DNA of 64,000 nucleotides from Anoxybacillus tepidamans PS2 (GCF_000620165.1 NZ_JHVN01000001.1:434001-498000); one strand, 5' to 3'; shown: positions 7,682 through 16,409, counted from the stretch's first letter. The notes: a model not told the origin generated them from the letters alone. Numbers and translations are program-made.

Positions 7682-8920
7682 ATGACACTCAAAGAAGACC
7701 CTTTCAAAGCGAATTTCGATAGCCTTGAAGAATTTGCAGACCGCATTAGCGACTTGCTGCAATGTCCGATTACGATCGAGGATGCGAATCACCGCTTAAT
7801 CGCCTACAGTGCACACGACGACTATACCGATCCGGCGCGAACGGCGACAATCATTAGCCGCCGCGTTCCCGAAAAAGTAATTAATAGCCTTTGGAAAAAA
7901 GGCGTCATTCCGGCGTTATTAAGCAGCGAAGAGCCATTACGCATCGATACGATCTCCGAAGTCGGCCTCGGAAACCGCGTCGCCGTCTCCATTTGGAAAA
8001 ACAACGAAGTCATCGGATTTATTTGGGCATTGGAAACGGAACGGACGTTATCGAAAGAGGATATGGAATTGCTCAAAAAAGCGGCTAAAGCCGCCAAAAA
8101 TAAAGTGCTACAGCTGTATATGCGCAAAAACAAGCGGGAAGAACGGGTGCAAGAATTTTTTTGGAAGCTCTTAACAGGACATATCAAAACAAATGAAGAA
8201 ATTAAAGAGAACTTTGATATGATGCAAATTCCAACCGCTTCACTTTTTTCTGTATTCGTTTTTCGCTTTGCAAGCGACATTACAAACGATCTCGAAAAAC
8301 AAATTTCCTATGTTTTGCAGACGACACAACAAATTCAAGTGCTTCTTTACACAGTGGACCGGAACGATTTTATCCTATTAGCTGCTCCAAAATCACCTAA
8401 TCAACCGCTATATGAGTTTAACCAATTCATCGCATCGTTTGCGACGAAAATGAAAGAGCGGTTCCATATTAACAGCATTCAAAGCAGTTTCGGCGGCATT
8501 TATGAAACATTTGAGCATATTGAAAAAAGCTACAAAGAAGCGTTGACCGTTTTATCAATGAAAGAAAAATTCCCTGAGCAAACTTCTTCCATTTATGGAT
8601 ATCAACAATTGGGCATGTATCAATTTTTTGATTTGTTATTAGAAAAAAAGCGGCAAGGGGAATTTACTAATTCATCACTCGCAAAATTGCAGGCCTATGA
8701 CGACAAACATCATACAAACTTAATCGAAACATTCGAATCGTTTTTTGACCACGATAGTAATGTAAACGAAACAGCCAAAGCGCTGAACATTCACCCGAAC
8801 ACGCTCGCCTATCGTTTGAAGCGCATTGCGGAGATCGGTGAAATTGATTTGCACGATATAAATCAAAAAGTAAAATTATATATCGATATTAAACTAGCCA
8901 AATATGAAGCGCTGCATTAG
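7682..8920 (+). CDS. adeR: PucR-family transcriptional activator, AdeR-like
   Basis: A 412-residue regulator with a C-terminal PucR-type helix-turn-helix (NETAKALNIHPNTLAYRLKR, about residues 363-382) and an N-terminal sensory region. It lies directly upstream of ald in the same direction, the arrangement of B. subtilis adeR (yukF) and ald, where AdeR activates alanine dehydrogenase. The spacer carries the expected inverted repeat at 8920-8941. GAGCGGGG precedes the ATG at 7682. It is divergent from rocB, so it could in principle also act there. Identity is inferred from family plus synteny. Confidence 0.87.
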   Translation: MTLKEDPFKANFDSLEEFADRISDLLQCPITIEDANHRLIAYSAHDDYTDPARTATIISRRVPEKVINSLWKKGVIPALLSSEEPLRIDTISEVGLGNRVAVSIWKNNEVIGFIWALETERTLSKEDMELLKKAAKAAKNKVLQLYMRKNKREERVQEFFWKLLTGHIKTNEEIKENFDMMQIPTASLFSVFVFRFASDITNDLEKQISYVLQTTQQIQVLLYTVDRNDFILLAAPKSPNQPLYEFNQFIASFATKMKERFHINSIQSSFGGIYETFEHIEKSYKEALTVLSMKEKFPEQTSSIYGYQQLGMYQFFDLLLEKKRQGEFTNSSLAKLQAYDDKHHTNLIETFESFFDHDSNVNETAKALNIHPNTLAYRLKRIAEIGEIDLHDINQKVKLYIDIKLAKYEALH

Positions 8921-8962
8921 TTTTGTGGAAATCCACAAAACAATGGCGCTTCTTTTTCTTTT
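8907..8962 (+). terminator. adeR terminator doubling as the AdeR operator for ald
   Basis: An inverted repeat with perfect 10-bp arms GTTTTGTGGA / TCCACAAAAC (8920-8941, 2-nt centre) is extended by outer arms AAGCGC/GCGCTT and followed by a T-rich tract. It overlaps the adeR stop codon. Its centre (8930.5) is about 74-75 bp upstream of the transcription start predicted from the ald -10 box. In B. subtilis an inverted repeat at about -74.5 is reported, as I recall, to be both AdeR site and adeR terminator. Confidence 0.8.
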
Positions 8963-8992
8963 CTAAACAAAGAAAAAATAGTACCGACTGTG

Positions 8993-8998
8993 TATACT
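8993..8998 (+). promoter_or_regulatory. Candidate ald -10 box
   Basis: TATACT lies 35 nt before the ald start. No good -35 hexamer is seen 16-18 nt upstream, as expected for an activator-dependent promoter. Confidence 0.55.
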
Positions 8999-9033
8999 GC
9001 AAGTGAGGACAATATGAGGGAGGAACTCAACCC

Positions 9034-10167
9034 ATGATTATTGGTGTACCAAAGGAGATTAAAAATAACGAAAACCGCGTGGCGATTACTCCTGCTGGGG
9101 TGTTGTCATTCGTTCAAGCTGGTCATACAGTTATTATTGAAAAAGACGCAGGACTTGGAAGCGGTTTCACTAATGAGGATTATGTAAGTGCTGGCGCACA
9201 AATTATTGACAGCGCAAAAGACGTATGGGCACAAGCAGATATGGTCATGAAAGTGAAAGAGCCGCTCGCAAGCGAATATGAATATTTCCGTCCAGGATTG
9301 ATTCTATTCACATACTTGCATCTTGCAGCGGAGCCTGAATTAGCTCGTGCGTTAAAAGAAAAAGGCGTTATCGCCATTGCCTATGAAACAGTGCAAGTCG
9401 GCCGTACGCTTCCGCTTCTTACACCGATGAGTGAAGTCGCAGGACGTATGTCGGCACAAATTGGCGCGCAATTTTTAGAAAAACCAAAAGGCGGAAAAGG
9501 TATCCTTCTTGGTGGTGTTCCGGGAGTAAGCCGCGGCAAAGTGACAATCATCGGCGGCGGTGTCGTTGGAACGAACGCAGCGAAAGTTGCAGTTGGTTTA
9601 GGCGCCGATGTCACAATCATTGACTTGAGCGCAGACCGTCTTCGTGAATTGGATGACATTTTCGGCCATCAAATCACAACACTTATGTCTAACCCAATGA
9701 ACATTGCCCAAGCGGTCGCACAATCTGACCTTGTCATCGGTGCCGTTTTAATCCCAGGAGCAAAAGCACCGAAGCTTGTGACAGAAGAAATGGTAAAAGC
9801 GATGAAACCAGGCTCTGTCATCGTGGACGTCGCGATCGACCAAGGCGGCATCGTGGAAACAAGCGACCATGTGACGACACACGACAATCCAACATACGTG
9901 AAGCATGGCGTCGTTCACTACGCGGTTGCGAACATGCCTGGTGCGGTTCCAAGAACATCAACAATCGCATTAACAAACGTGACGATTCCATATGCGCTGC
10001 AAATCGCGAATAAAGGCGTGCGCCAAGCGATTGCCGACAACGCAGCGTTAAAACTTGGCGTCAACGTCGCCAACGGCGAAATCACATACGAAGCAGTCGC
10101 TCGCGACCTTGGCTACAACTACGTTCCTGTTGAAGAAGCATTTGGAAAACAGCTTACAGCTAACTAA
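9034..10167 (+). CDS. ald: Alanine dehydrogenase
   Basis: NAD-dependent oxidative deamination of L-alanine to pyruvate and ammonium in the cytosol; hexameric in relatives. The 377-residue length is typical. Catalytic Lys75 (MKVKEPL) and His96 (TYLHLA) are present, as is the Rossmann motif [20 protein letters not shown] near residues 171-190. GAGGGAGGAAC gives a strong ribosome binding site. Codon use is highly biased, suggesting strong expression. It lies downstream of adeR and its operator, so alanine-inducible control is likely, and it is followed by its own terminator. It needs alanine uptake, yet the sodium:alanine symporter at 30.1-30.5 kb is a remnant. Confidence 0.97.
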   Translation: MIIGVPKEIKNNENRVAITPAGVLSFVQAGHTVIIEKDAGLGSGFTNEDYVSAGAQIIDSAKDVWAQADMVMKVKEPLASEYEYFRPGLILFTYLHLAAEPELARALKEKGVIAIAYETVQVGRTLPLLTPMSEVAGRMSAQIGAQFLEKPKGGKGILLGGVPGVSRGKVTIIGGGVVGTNAAKVAVGLGADVTIIDLSADRLRELDDIFGHQITTLMSNPMNIAQAVAQSDLVIGAVLIPGAKAPKLVTEEMVKAMKPGSVIVDVAIDQGGIVETSDHVTTHDNPTYVKHGVVHYAVANMPGAVPRTSTIALTNVTIPYALQIANKGVRQAIADNAALKLGVNVANGEITYEAVARDLGYNYVPVEEAFGKQLTAN

Positions 10168-10183
10168 TTGAAAGAAACGACAC

Positions 10184-10230
10184 AAAGGATAGGCACAAGC
10201 AGAATGATTAGCTTGTTCTATCCTTTTTTA
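10184..10230 (+). terminator. Terminator of ald
   Basis: AAAGGATAG (10184-10192) pairs with CTATCCTTT (10217-10225), with an inner AGC/GCT extension, and is followed by TTTTT. Confidence 0.85.
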
Positions 10231-10302
10231 TTTTGACGACAACATCGCAACCATTTATAGTAAAATAGAGAGAAAAGAACGACAAAAGGAAGTGTGAACC
10301 CT

Positions 10303-11154
10303 TTGCGTGTATCAGCTGTCCAATATCATCTTCATACGATTCATTCCTTTCAACAATTTGCCGACCAAGTCACTCATTACGTCAAGACGGCGCAGGAGTT
10401 CGAAGCTGAGTTTGTGCTGTTCCCCGAGTTTATGACGACACAATTATTGTCGATTCCGACAAGTAGCGGACAAGCGGGAACTATCAACGATTTGCCCAAC
10501 TATACTGAACCATACTACGAGCTGTTTACTGCACTGGCAAAACAAACGGGTATGCACTTAATTGGCGGCACGCACGTCATCCGAAAGGACAATAAGTTGT
10601 ATAATGTCGCCCATTTATTTACGCCTGATGGAGATGTTCATCAACAAGCAAAGCTCCATATTACACCGACGGAAGTAAAAGAATGGGGAATTACGCCGGG
10701 GGAACATGTAAATGTATTCCAGACCGACAAAGGCACGATCGCCCTCTTAACGTGCTATGATATCGAATTCCCTGAGATTGTGCGCATGGTCCGTGCCAAG
10801 GGAGCAGACGTCATCTTCTGTCCATCGTGTACTGACGACCGGCACGGATTCCACCGCGTGCGGTATTGCTGCCACGCCCGCGCCGTAGAAAACCAAGTGT
10901 ATGTCGTAACGACCGGCACCGTCGGCTCTTTGCCAACAGTCGATTTTATGCGCGCCAATTTTGGCCAAGCGGCAGTTATTACACCAAACGACATCCCGTT
11001 CCCGCCGCGCGGTATTTTAGTCGAAGGCGAAATTAACGACGACATGGTCGTCACTGCTGACCTCGACTTGTCGCTTTTATACAAAGTTCGCGAAAAAGGC
11101 TCGGTCACGACATGGCGTGACCGTCGCGTCGATCTATACCCGGACTGGAATTGA
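10303..11154 (+). CDS. Carbon-nitrogen hydrolase (nitrilase superfamily)
   Basis: A soluble amidase/nitrilase-fold enzyme of about 283 residues. The Glu-Lys-Cys triad is visible: LFPEF (Glu near 42), AKLHI (Lys near 117) and LTCYDIEFPE (Cys near 151). The substrate is unknown. It resembles the hydrolase half of proteins such as B. subtilis YhcX but lacks their N-terminal acetyltransferase domain. A GTG at 10294 is in frame but sits only 1 nt after AAGGAAG; the TTG at 10303 has proper spacing and starts at the first beta strand (LRVSAVQY), so I prefer it. It has its own downstream terminator and no evident operon partner. Confidence 0.85.
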   Translation: MRVSAVQYHLHTIHSFQQFADQVTHYVKTAQEFEAEFVLFPEFMTTQLLSIPTSSGQAGTINDLPNYTEPYYELFTALAKQTGMHLIGGTHVIRKDNKLYNVAHLFTPDGDVHQQAKLHITPTEVKEWGITPGEHVNVFQTDKGTIALLTCYDIEFPEIVRMVRAKGADVIFCPSCTDDRHGFHRVRYCCHARAVENQVYVVTTGTVGSLPTVDFMRANFGQAAVITPNDIPFPPRGILVEGEINDDMVVTADLDLSLLYKVREKGSVTTWRDRRVDLYPDWN

Positions 11155-11195
11155 CACGCTAAAAACGACGCGACAGCCCTACACTTACCTAGTAA

Positions 11196-11230
11196 TAAAA
11201 ACGCCTTCCCGTGATGGAAAGGCGTTTTGC
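11196..11230 (+). terminator. Terminator of the nitrilase-family gene
   Basis: AAAACGCCTT paired with AGGCGTTTT around a 12-nt loop, ending near the remnant symporter's broken 3' end. Confidence 0.75.
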
Positions 11231-11234
11231 ATTA

Positions 11235-11577
11235 TCAAGCCTGTTTACAAATCAAACGCAACAATTTCGATGCATCACCAAAGCGGTTCTCCCAAAACTC
11301 TGAAATCGTAATGGAGTTGTTTGCGACCTTCCATGTATATGTGCAAGACACGGTGCAACACATCACCAGTTCGCATACGCTTCGAGCGTCAAACCGATGA
11401 CAATCCAAGATGCGCTTAACCCCTATACATACATCGCTCCCGGAAGCTCCACCAGGAGCCATTCACTCATATCGGAAGCTCCTGCGCTAAGCACCTACCG
11501 CTAGACCTGGCGTGCGCCCGCCGATCACCAATTAACAACATTCCGATCATATAAATCGAGACGGAAAGTAATACCAT
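11235..11577 (-). pseudogene. Decayed sodium/proline symporter (PutP/OpuE family), N-terminal remnant
   Basis: Reading leftward from an ATG at 11577 with an intact AAAGGGGAGAG ribosome binding site, the protein starts MVLLSVSIYMIGMLLIG, the usual first helix of SSS-family proline symporters. About 15 codons are then missing. The homology continues in shifted frames: GGRTPGLAVGA, then LSAGASDMSEWLL and LPGAMYV ending in a stop, then SASWIVIGLTLEAYANW ending in a stop, then NNSITISEFWENRFGD followed by SKLLRLI. Only the first 100 or so codons of about 490 remain. Several frameshifts, two internal stops and the 3' truncation make it clearly dead. Family assignment rests on recall of PutP/OpuE N-termini. 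Confidence 0.85.
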
Positions 11578-12061
11578 GGTCTCTCCCCTTTCCATGTTAT
11601 CCGTTTGTCGATAAAATAATAAATGAGAGAATATTATTAAAAAAATAACAATTGTATTTGTATATTTGTAATACAACGCAAATAAAATCAAGCATTTATC
11701 TTCCTGAGAGAAATTTATTTATAAAATATTTCAATAAATCTAAAATTACAAACAATTATAAACAATATTTTTTCCAAATGTTGTTTTCATAAAAATATAT
11801 TTTTCTTCTTTTTAATTTTTTTAGAATTTACCGTATATTTCATATGAAATATATGTATAGATGAACATGATATGTTTTAACTTTTTTTCTAAATGTTACA
11901 AAAAATTATTTTTATAAAAAGTATTGCATAAATAAATAAAGACTGGTAGTATGATAATCGTCTTAGTTAGTGTCTCACATTTGATTAACAAAAGACACTG
12001 AGTCAATGTTAAAATTTATTTATTTTTTAATAAAAAGGATGTATAAGGGGGAAGGAAAACG
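11578..12061. other. AT-rich spacer between the dead symporter and artP
   Basis: Very AT-rich with no supported gene. Its left part is presumably the old promoter region of the decayed symporter. The right part holds the artP promoter (11924-11952) and a leader hairpin AGTGTCT/AGACACT (11969-11999, 17-nt loop) without a T run. A loose palindrome, TTTCATATGAAA, lies at about 11840-11851. Confidence 0.5.
11924..11952 (+). promoter_or_regulatory. SigA-type promoter of artPQR
   Basis: TTGCAT (11924-11929), a 17-nt spacer and TAGTAT (11947-11952), giving a leader of about 100 nt. Confidence 0.65.
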
Positions 12062-12871
12062 ATGAAAAAAGGAATGGTGTTTGCTGTTATCCTTGCTTTG
12101 TTTGTAGCTTTAGCAGGATGCGGCGGTAAAGCATCGGAGCAAACTTCAGGAAGTGGAGAAGGGAACAAGAAAATCGTTGTTGGTACCGACGCTTCATTTG
12201 CTCCATTCGAGTACATGGATAAAGGAAAAATTGTTGGGTTTGACGTTGATTTGTTAGATGCTGTCATGAAAGAAGCCGGCATTGACTATGAATTGAAAAA
12301 TATCGGCTGGGATCCTTTATTCGCAGCAGTACAAGGAAAAGAAGTAGACATGGCGGTTTCTGGTATCACAATTAACGATAAACGTAAACAAACATACGAT
12401 TTCTCTATGCCTTACTTTGAGTCTACTCATATGATTATGGTCAAAGAAGATAGTCCGATTAAAAATGCGCTTGATCTAAAAGGAAAAGTGGTCGGCGTAC
12501 AAAACGGAACAACTGGACAAGCAGCCGTTGAAAAATTGCTTGGCGCAGAAAACAAAAACATTAAAAAATTCGAAAACACAGTTGTTGCCATTATGGACCT
12601 TTTAAACGGCGGCGTTGAAGCAGTTGTAACAGACAACGCGGTTGCGAACGAATATGTGAAAAACAACCCAGATAAAAAGTTAAAAACGATTGAGGATCCA
12701 ACAAACTTCGAGTCAGAGTTTTATGGATTTATGTTCCCGAAAGGAAGCGACTTAAAACCAAAAGTAGATGCAGCGATTAAAAAAGTCATCGAAAGCGGCA
12801 AATATGCAGAAATCTACAAAAAATGGTTCGGTAATGAACCGAAAGTCGACAACTTGCTCAAACAGCAATAA
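12062..12871 (+). CDS. artP: Amino-acid ABC transporter substrate-binding lipoprotein, ArtP/ArtJ-like
   Basis: An extracytoplasmic solute receptor anchored by lipid on Cys20 after a signal peptide with lipobox ALAGC. The mature part is a family 3 binding protein (VVGTDASFAPFEYMDKGKIVGFDVDL follows the linker in two pieces). It strongly resembles, from memory, Geobacillus stearothermophilus ArtJ and B. subtilis ArtP (YqiX), receptors for arginine, lysine and histidine. It is followed by a permease gene and an ATPase gene in the artPQR order. A hairpin just after the stop codon probably lets the receptor be made in excess. Ribosome binding site GGGGGAAGG. The basic-amino-acid substrate is inferred. 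Confidence 0.85.
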   Translation: MKKGMVFAVILALFVALAGCGGKASEQTSGSGEGNKKIVVGTDASFAPFEYMDKGKIVGFDVDLLDAVMKEAGIDYELKNIGWDPLFAAVQGKEVDMAVSGITINDKRKQTYDFSMPYFESTHMIMVKEDSPIKNALDLKGKVVGVQNGTTGQAAVEKLLGAENKNIKKFENTVVAIMDLLNGGVEAVVTDNAVANEYVKNNPDKKLKTIEDPTNFESEFYGFMFPKGSDLKPKVDAAIKKVIESGKYAEIYKKWFGNEPKVDNLLKQQ

Positions 12872-12882
12872 CATACAGGTAA

Positions 12883-12922
12883 AAAATTGCGTAACTATTC
12901 GGCATTAGTTACGCAATTTTTA
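12883..12922 (+). terminator. Partial terminator between artP and artQ
   Basis: Perfect 15-bp arms beginning AAAATTGCGTAACTA (12883-12897 with 12906-12920), 8-nt loop, then a T-rich end. It sits inside the operon, so it probably attenuates transcription downstream of the receptor gene. Confidence 0.8.
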
Positions 12923-12939
12923 TAAGAAAGGTGAGGAGA

Positions 12940-13596
12940 ATGGATTTTCGTTTTGATATCATCCAGGAATACGCCCCGTTTTTCCTGAAAGGTGTATTAT
13001 TGACGATTGGTTTATCTTTAATTGCCATCATTGTCGGCTCGATTCTTGGACTGGCGATTGGACTTGGTAAAATGTCTAACAATCGACTTGTTCGTCTTCC
13101 ATTTGAATGGTACATTAACTTTTTCCGTGGAACACCTTTATTTGTACAAATTTTGCTTGTTCACTTTGGACTCATGCCGATGTTCTTTACACAACCGAGC
13201 CCAACGGTTTCGGCGGCTGTATCGTTATCATTGAACTCTGCGGCTTACATTGCTGAAATTTTCCGTGCAGGGATTCAATCGATTGACAAAGGGCAAATGG
13301 AAGCAGCACGTTCGCTCGGTATGACACACGCCCAAGCTATGCGTTACGTGATTTTGCCACAAGCGTTAAAACGGATGATTCCACCGTTTGCGAACGAATT
13401 TATCGTCTTAATTAAAGATTCGTCTCTTGCTGCGATCATTGCTGCTCCTGAGTTAATGTATTGGGGAAGAGCGGCGCAAGGACAGTATTACCGCGTATGG
13501 GAGCCGTATTTAACGGTTGCGTTCATTTATTTGATTTTAACCCTTTCCCTCAGTAAATTACTACATTATTTGGAAAGGAAGTATTCGAACCAATGA
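12940..13596 (+). CDS. artQ: Amino-acid ABC transporter permease, ArtQ-like
   Basis: A 218-residue integral membrane subunit of the His/Glu/Gln/Arg permease family. The cytoplasmic EAA loop that docks the ATPase is visible ([20 protein letters not shown], about residues 121-140, followed by PQA). The frame also contains a GTG at 12931, but the ATG at 12940 is preceded by AGGTGAGGAG. The stop overlaps the next start by 4 nt, implying translational coupling with the ATPase. It forms the channel for substrate delivered by the upstream lipoprotein. Confidence 0.92.
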   Translation: MDFRFDIIQEYAPFFLKGVLLTIGLSLIAIIVGSILGLAIGLGKMSNNRLVRLPFEWYINFFRGTPLFVQILLVHFGLMPMFFTQPSPTVSAAVSLSLNSAAYIAEIFRAGIQSIDKGQMEAARSLGMTHAQAMRYVILPQALKRMIPPFANEFIVLIKDSSLAAIIAAPELMYWGRAAQGQYYRVWEPYLTVAFIYLILTLSLSKLLHYLERKYSNQ

Positions 13597-14315
13597 TTAC
13601 AGTCACGAATTTAAAAAAATCATTTGGCGATTTGCAAGTACTAAAAGGAATCGATGCTCATATTAAAGAGGGCGAAGTGGTCGTTATTATCGGCCCATCT
13701 GGTTCAGGAAAATCGACATTTTTACGTTGCTTGAATTTGCTTGAAAACTTCGATGAAGGCGATGTTGTCATTGATGGATTCCATTTAAAAGATAAAAATA
13801 CCGACATCAATAAAGTACGCGAAGAAGTCGGCATGGTGTTCCAGCGCTTTAACTTATTCCCGCACATGACCGTGCTTGACAATATTACATTAGCCCCTGT
13901 GAAAGTGCGCAAATGGCCGCTTGAAAAAGCGAGAGAAAAAGCGATGGAGCTATTGAAAAAAGTCGGCCTGCAAGACAAAGCAAATGTTTACCCGGACTCG
14001 TTATCCGGTGGACAAGCGCAGCGTGTCGCCATCGCACGGGCGCTCGCAATGGGGCCGAAAGTGATGCTGTTTGACGAGCCGACTTCTGCCTTGGACCCAG
14101 AAATGGTTGGGGAAGTATTAGCCGTTATGAAGCAGCTAGCAAATGAAGGGATGACGATGGTTGTCGTCACCCATGAAATGGGCTTTGCCCGCGAAGTAGG
14201 CGATCGCGTCATCTTCATGGACGGCGGCTACATCGTCGAAGAAGGAACGCCAAGCGACATTTTCGACAATCCGCAGCACGAACGGACGAAGTCGTTTTTA
14301 TCAAAAGTACTATAA
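13593..14315 (+). CDS. artR: Amino-acid ABC transporter ATP-binding protein, ArtR/GlnQ-like
   Basis: The 240-residue ATPase of the importer. Walker [10 protein letters not shown] is near residue 34, Q-loop near MVFQRFNLF, the signature [15 protein letters not shown] near 132-146, and Walker [17 protein letters not shown] just after. It begins within the last codons of artQ (ATGA overlap) and ends at a strong terminator, closing the three-gene operon. Substrate specificity comes from the lipoprotein, not this subunit. Confidence 0.95.
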   Translation: MITVTNLKKSFGDLQVLKGIDAHIKEGEVVVIIGPSGSGKSTFLRCLNLLENFDEGDVVIDGFHLKDKNTDINKVREEVGMVFQRFNLFPHMTVLDNITLAPVKVRKWPLEKAREKAMELLKKVGLQDKANVYPDSLSGGQAQRVAIARALAMGPKVMLFDEPTSALDPEMVGEVLAVMKQLANEGMTMVVVTHEMGFAREVGDRVIFMDGGYIVEEGTPSDIFDNPQHERTKSFLSKVL

Positions 14316-14325
14316 AGCTTTTTAC

Positions 14326-14382
14326 ATCCGCCTTTCACGGAACATGTTCCAAAAGTCTTGTTTCGTGAAAGGTGGATTTTTT
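14326..14382 (+). terminator. Terminator of the artPQR operon
   Basis: ATCCGCCTTTCACG pairs with CGTGAAAGGTGGAT (one G-U), followed by TTTTTT. Confidence 0.88.
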
Positions 14383-14475
14383 ATGAAATGAGCTCGTTAT
14401 GAACCAAATGCCAAAATATTTTTCATACTTAACCAAAAAATGTAGAAAAATAAACAGAAAAAGAGGTGCAACGTG

Positions 14476-14643
14476 ATGAAGGAAAAAGACCCACAATTCC
14501 AAAGCGGCAAATTAGTCAAAGACAAACTAAAAGGGTATTATGGAATGGATTCTGAATCCAGCCTACAATCAGTAAATTTCGCTACGACAGACAATCCGCT
14601 CCTCAGCGAGCATTACCAAGAAGACACAAAAGAATTAGAATAA
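14476..14643 (+). CDS. Hypothetical 55-residue hydrophilic protein
   Basis: An intact small ORF with an AGAGGTG ribosome binding site 7 nt before the ATG and a hairpin directly after the stop. It begins MKEKDPQFQSGKLVKDKLKG and ends in an acidic tail (HYQEDTKELE); there is no membrane segment or cysteine. The C-terminal pattern with TTDNPLLSEHY followed by an acidic, Gln-rich end vaguely recalls the small YozQ/DUF4025-type Bacillus proteins, but I would not assign it. It stands alone between the art operon and the convergent erythromycin-esterase-family gene. Confidence 0.7.
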   Translation: MKEKDPQFQSGKLVKDKLKGYYGMDSESSLQSVNFATTDNPLLSEHYQEDTKELE

Positions 14644-14664
14644 GCGCCGAATGACATGGCGCTT
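14642..14664 (+). terminator. Hairpin terminator after the 55-residue ORF
   Basis: AAGCGCC/GGCGCTT with a 9-nt loop and a moderately T-rich 3' side. It lies between two convergent genes and may serve both. Confidence 0.6.
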
Positions 14665-14672
14665 ATTAATCT

Positions 14673-15935
14673 TTATACCATTTTACTTTCAACGAACAAT
14701 GGACGAAGAGCATGAGAATCATCAAAGTAAATAAACGCATCATACCGATCAGAGATTTGCGATGGCACATAATTTCCTAAATGTTCGAGATGTGGATGAT
14801 AAACAACCCCGATGGCTCGATGTCCAATAGCCGGTTGGAATTCCTCTTTATTTTGCTCATCGAACAGGAGTATTTTATTTTCGCTTCCCGCTAGATGCAA
14901 ATAGTATTCCCAACTATCAGATACAGCCTCGAGCACAGGCATTACTTTATACGGCTCCCCCCACTTTGTGGCAGCTATAACTGTTCCTTTGTAGGCCCCG
15001 AATCCAACAGCATAAATATTTTCTCTTTCGTATTTTTCACGGGTTAGCTGTCCAACATTGACAAGCCCTTCTGTCGCCATATCGGTAAACCGGGCATCCC
15101 CGATGTGTGTATTATGCTCCCACACCACGCCTTTTGCCTCTTTTCCGTAAAAATCCGCTACTAAACCAAGCACCTCAACCATATGCCGATCGCGAATGTT
15201 CCATGATTCATTGTCATCTGTAATCATCGTATGGTAATAATGCTCAGCATTTGTTGTCACAAGTGCATTCACAAGCAAATTCAAATCTGCTTCATCATCT
15301 TTATACATATTTCGATCCCACTGAATCGCATTAAGAAGATCGATGACCTCATCCATACAGTCTTTCCCATAGAAGACAGCGGATACACCGTATTGTTCCC
15401 CTCTCCGACTAAACGGCTCGAAACATTCAAACGCCCTAATGGCTTTGTCTAAATAAGGAGATTGAATGTTACGCAAATGTTGAACAATCGCTTCCATCGA
15501 CTCCCAAAGACTGTATACATCAAGCCCGTAGAATCCTACTTTTTTCTTGCTTCTCTGATTATAAGCTCGAAGCCACTCTACTAACTCTAAAACCTCTTCA
15601 TTTGCCCACATCCACGATGGCCAGCGGTGAAACGCTTTAAGCACTTCTTTTGCGTCTTTGTATTCGGAAGTATAGCCCTTAATATAATGATTCACTTCAT
15701 AACAGGAAGGCCAATCGCCTTCAACCGCGATAAACGAAAAATCAAATTTTTCAATAAGCTGCTTCGTAATTTCCGTCCTAGTCGTGTAATACTCCGAAGT
15801 GCCGTGGGACGCTTCTCCAAGCAGGACAAATTTAGCTTTGCTTGCCCTTTGAATGAGCGGGTTTAGATCATCCATTCGTTGAAATGGAAGAGCATATTTC
15901 TCGATGCTAGACTGCAAATGATGAGTGGTAATCAT
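14673..15935 (-). CDS. Erythromycin esterase family protein
   Basis: A 420-residue EreA/ChaN-like hydrolase family member. Family hallmarks are visible: LLGEASHGTSEYY near the N-terminus, VEGDWPSCYEVN, and a later HNTHIGDARF. These carry the conserved Glu and His residues of the active site. Chromosomal Bacillus members of this family are not proven macrolide esterases, so resistance should not be assumed. The frame is open to 15989, but the ATG at 15935 (MITTHHLQSS) has AAGGGTG upstream; the earlier ATG has none. Monocistronic by appearance, convergent with the 55-residue gene. Confidence 0.82.
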   Translation of the reverse strand: MITTHHLQSSIEKYALPFQRMDDLNPLIQRASKAKFVLLGEASHGTSEYYTTRTEITKQLIEKFDFSFIAVEGDWPSCYEVNHYIKGYTSEYKDAKEVLKAFHRWPSWMWANEEVLELVEWLRAYNQRSKKKVGFYGLDVYSLWESMEAIVQHLRNIQSPYLDKAIRAFECFEPFSRRGEQYGVSAVFYGKDCMDEVIDLLNAIQWDRNMYKDDEADLNLLVNALVTTNAEHYYHTMITDDNESWNIRDRHMVEVLGLVADFYGKEAKGVVWEHNTHIGDARFTDMATEGLVNVGQLTREKYERENIYAVGFGAYKGTVIAATKWGEPYKVMPVLEAVSDSWEYYLHLAGSENKILLFDEQNKEEFQPAIGHRAIGVVYHPHLEHLGNYVPSQISDRYDAFIYFDDSHALRPLFVESKMV

Positions 15936-16016
15936 TTTAGTTTTCACCCTTTTGGATTTATGTAGCAGCCTTATTATTTTACTTTTCATATATAAGTATT
16001 CTTTGTTTTGCCCTCA

Positions 16017-16067
16017 TGAACCTCTCCGATCGCTTAGAGGCGGGAGACTTCTCGGTGAATGTGTTAA
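16017..16067 (+). repeat. Hairpin repeat copy A (IS200/IS605-type end, decayed)
   Basis: Shares TGAACCTC, TTAGAGG-GGGAGACTTCTCGG and the AATGTGTTAA tail with copies at 33520, 36040 and 38158. The stem is partly eroded here. It lies between the erythromycin-esterase-family gene and the qox terminator. Confidence 0.6.
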
Positions 16068-16073
16068 ATAAAT

Positions 16074-16105
16074 AAACCGGCCCCCCTTTAAAGGAAGGCC
16101 GGTTT
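16074..16105 (-). terminator. Terminator of the qoxABCD operon
   Basis: AAACCGGCC/GGCCGGTTT with a 14-nt interior. T-rich on both sides, so it may work in both directions. Confidence 0.8.
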
Positions 16106-16108
16106 TTA

Positions 16109-16408
16109 TCATAACACGAACGCCATCGTCCAAATCGAACCTGCCACGACAACAATCGCGATAAAAAAGCTGTATGCCATATTGATCGTTTGGATTTTGC
16201 CGCTGTCGCTTTCAGTTACATGCATGAACATAAATAGCTGCAACACCGCTTGCAAGACAGCGAGTACCACGATTCCGACAAGAATCGCCTTTGTCGCAAG
16301 CCCTGAAGAAAACGCAATCCACAATGCGGCAAACGTCAAAACAAGCGATAAAATGAACCCGACAATATGTTTCCAAGGAAATGTTTCATGGTGATGGTTT
16401 GCTCCCAT
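16109..16408 (-). CDS. qoxD: Cytochrome aa3 quinol oxidase subunit IV
   Basis: A 99-residue protein with three predicted transmembrane helices, the usual size and topology of the heme-copper oxidase subunit IV (COX4 prokaryotic type). The MFMHVTESDSGKIQTINMAY loop between helices two and three is typical of the family. It is needed for assembly or stability of the oxidase and has no redox centre. It starts 1 nt after the qoxC stop codon as the last gene of the qox operon. Confidence 0.93.
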   Translation of the reverse strand: MGANHHHETFPWKHIVGFILSLVLTFAALWIAFSSGLATKAILVGIVVLAVLQAVLQLFMFMHVTESDSGKIQTINMAYSFFIAIVVVAGSIWTMAFVL

Positions 16409-16409
16409 C

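Noticed and set aside
11467-11691. 74-codon minus-strand frame as a gene
   Set aside because: Its useful part is only the first helix of the dead proline symporter; the rest is out of frame.
14673-15935. Macrolide resistance gene
   Set aside because: Family membership alone does not show esterase activity on erythromycin, and the context is chromosomal with no mobile element.
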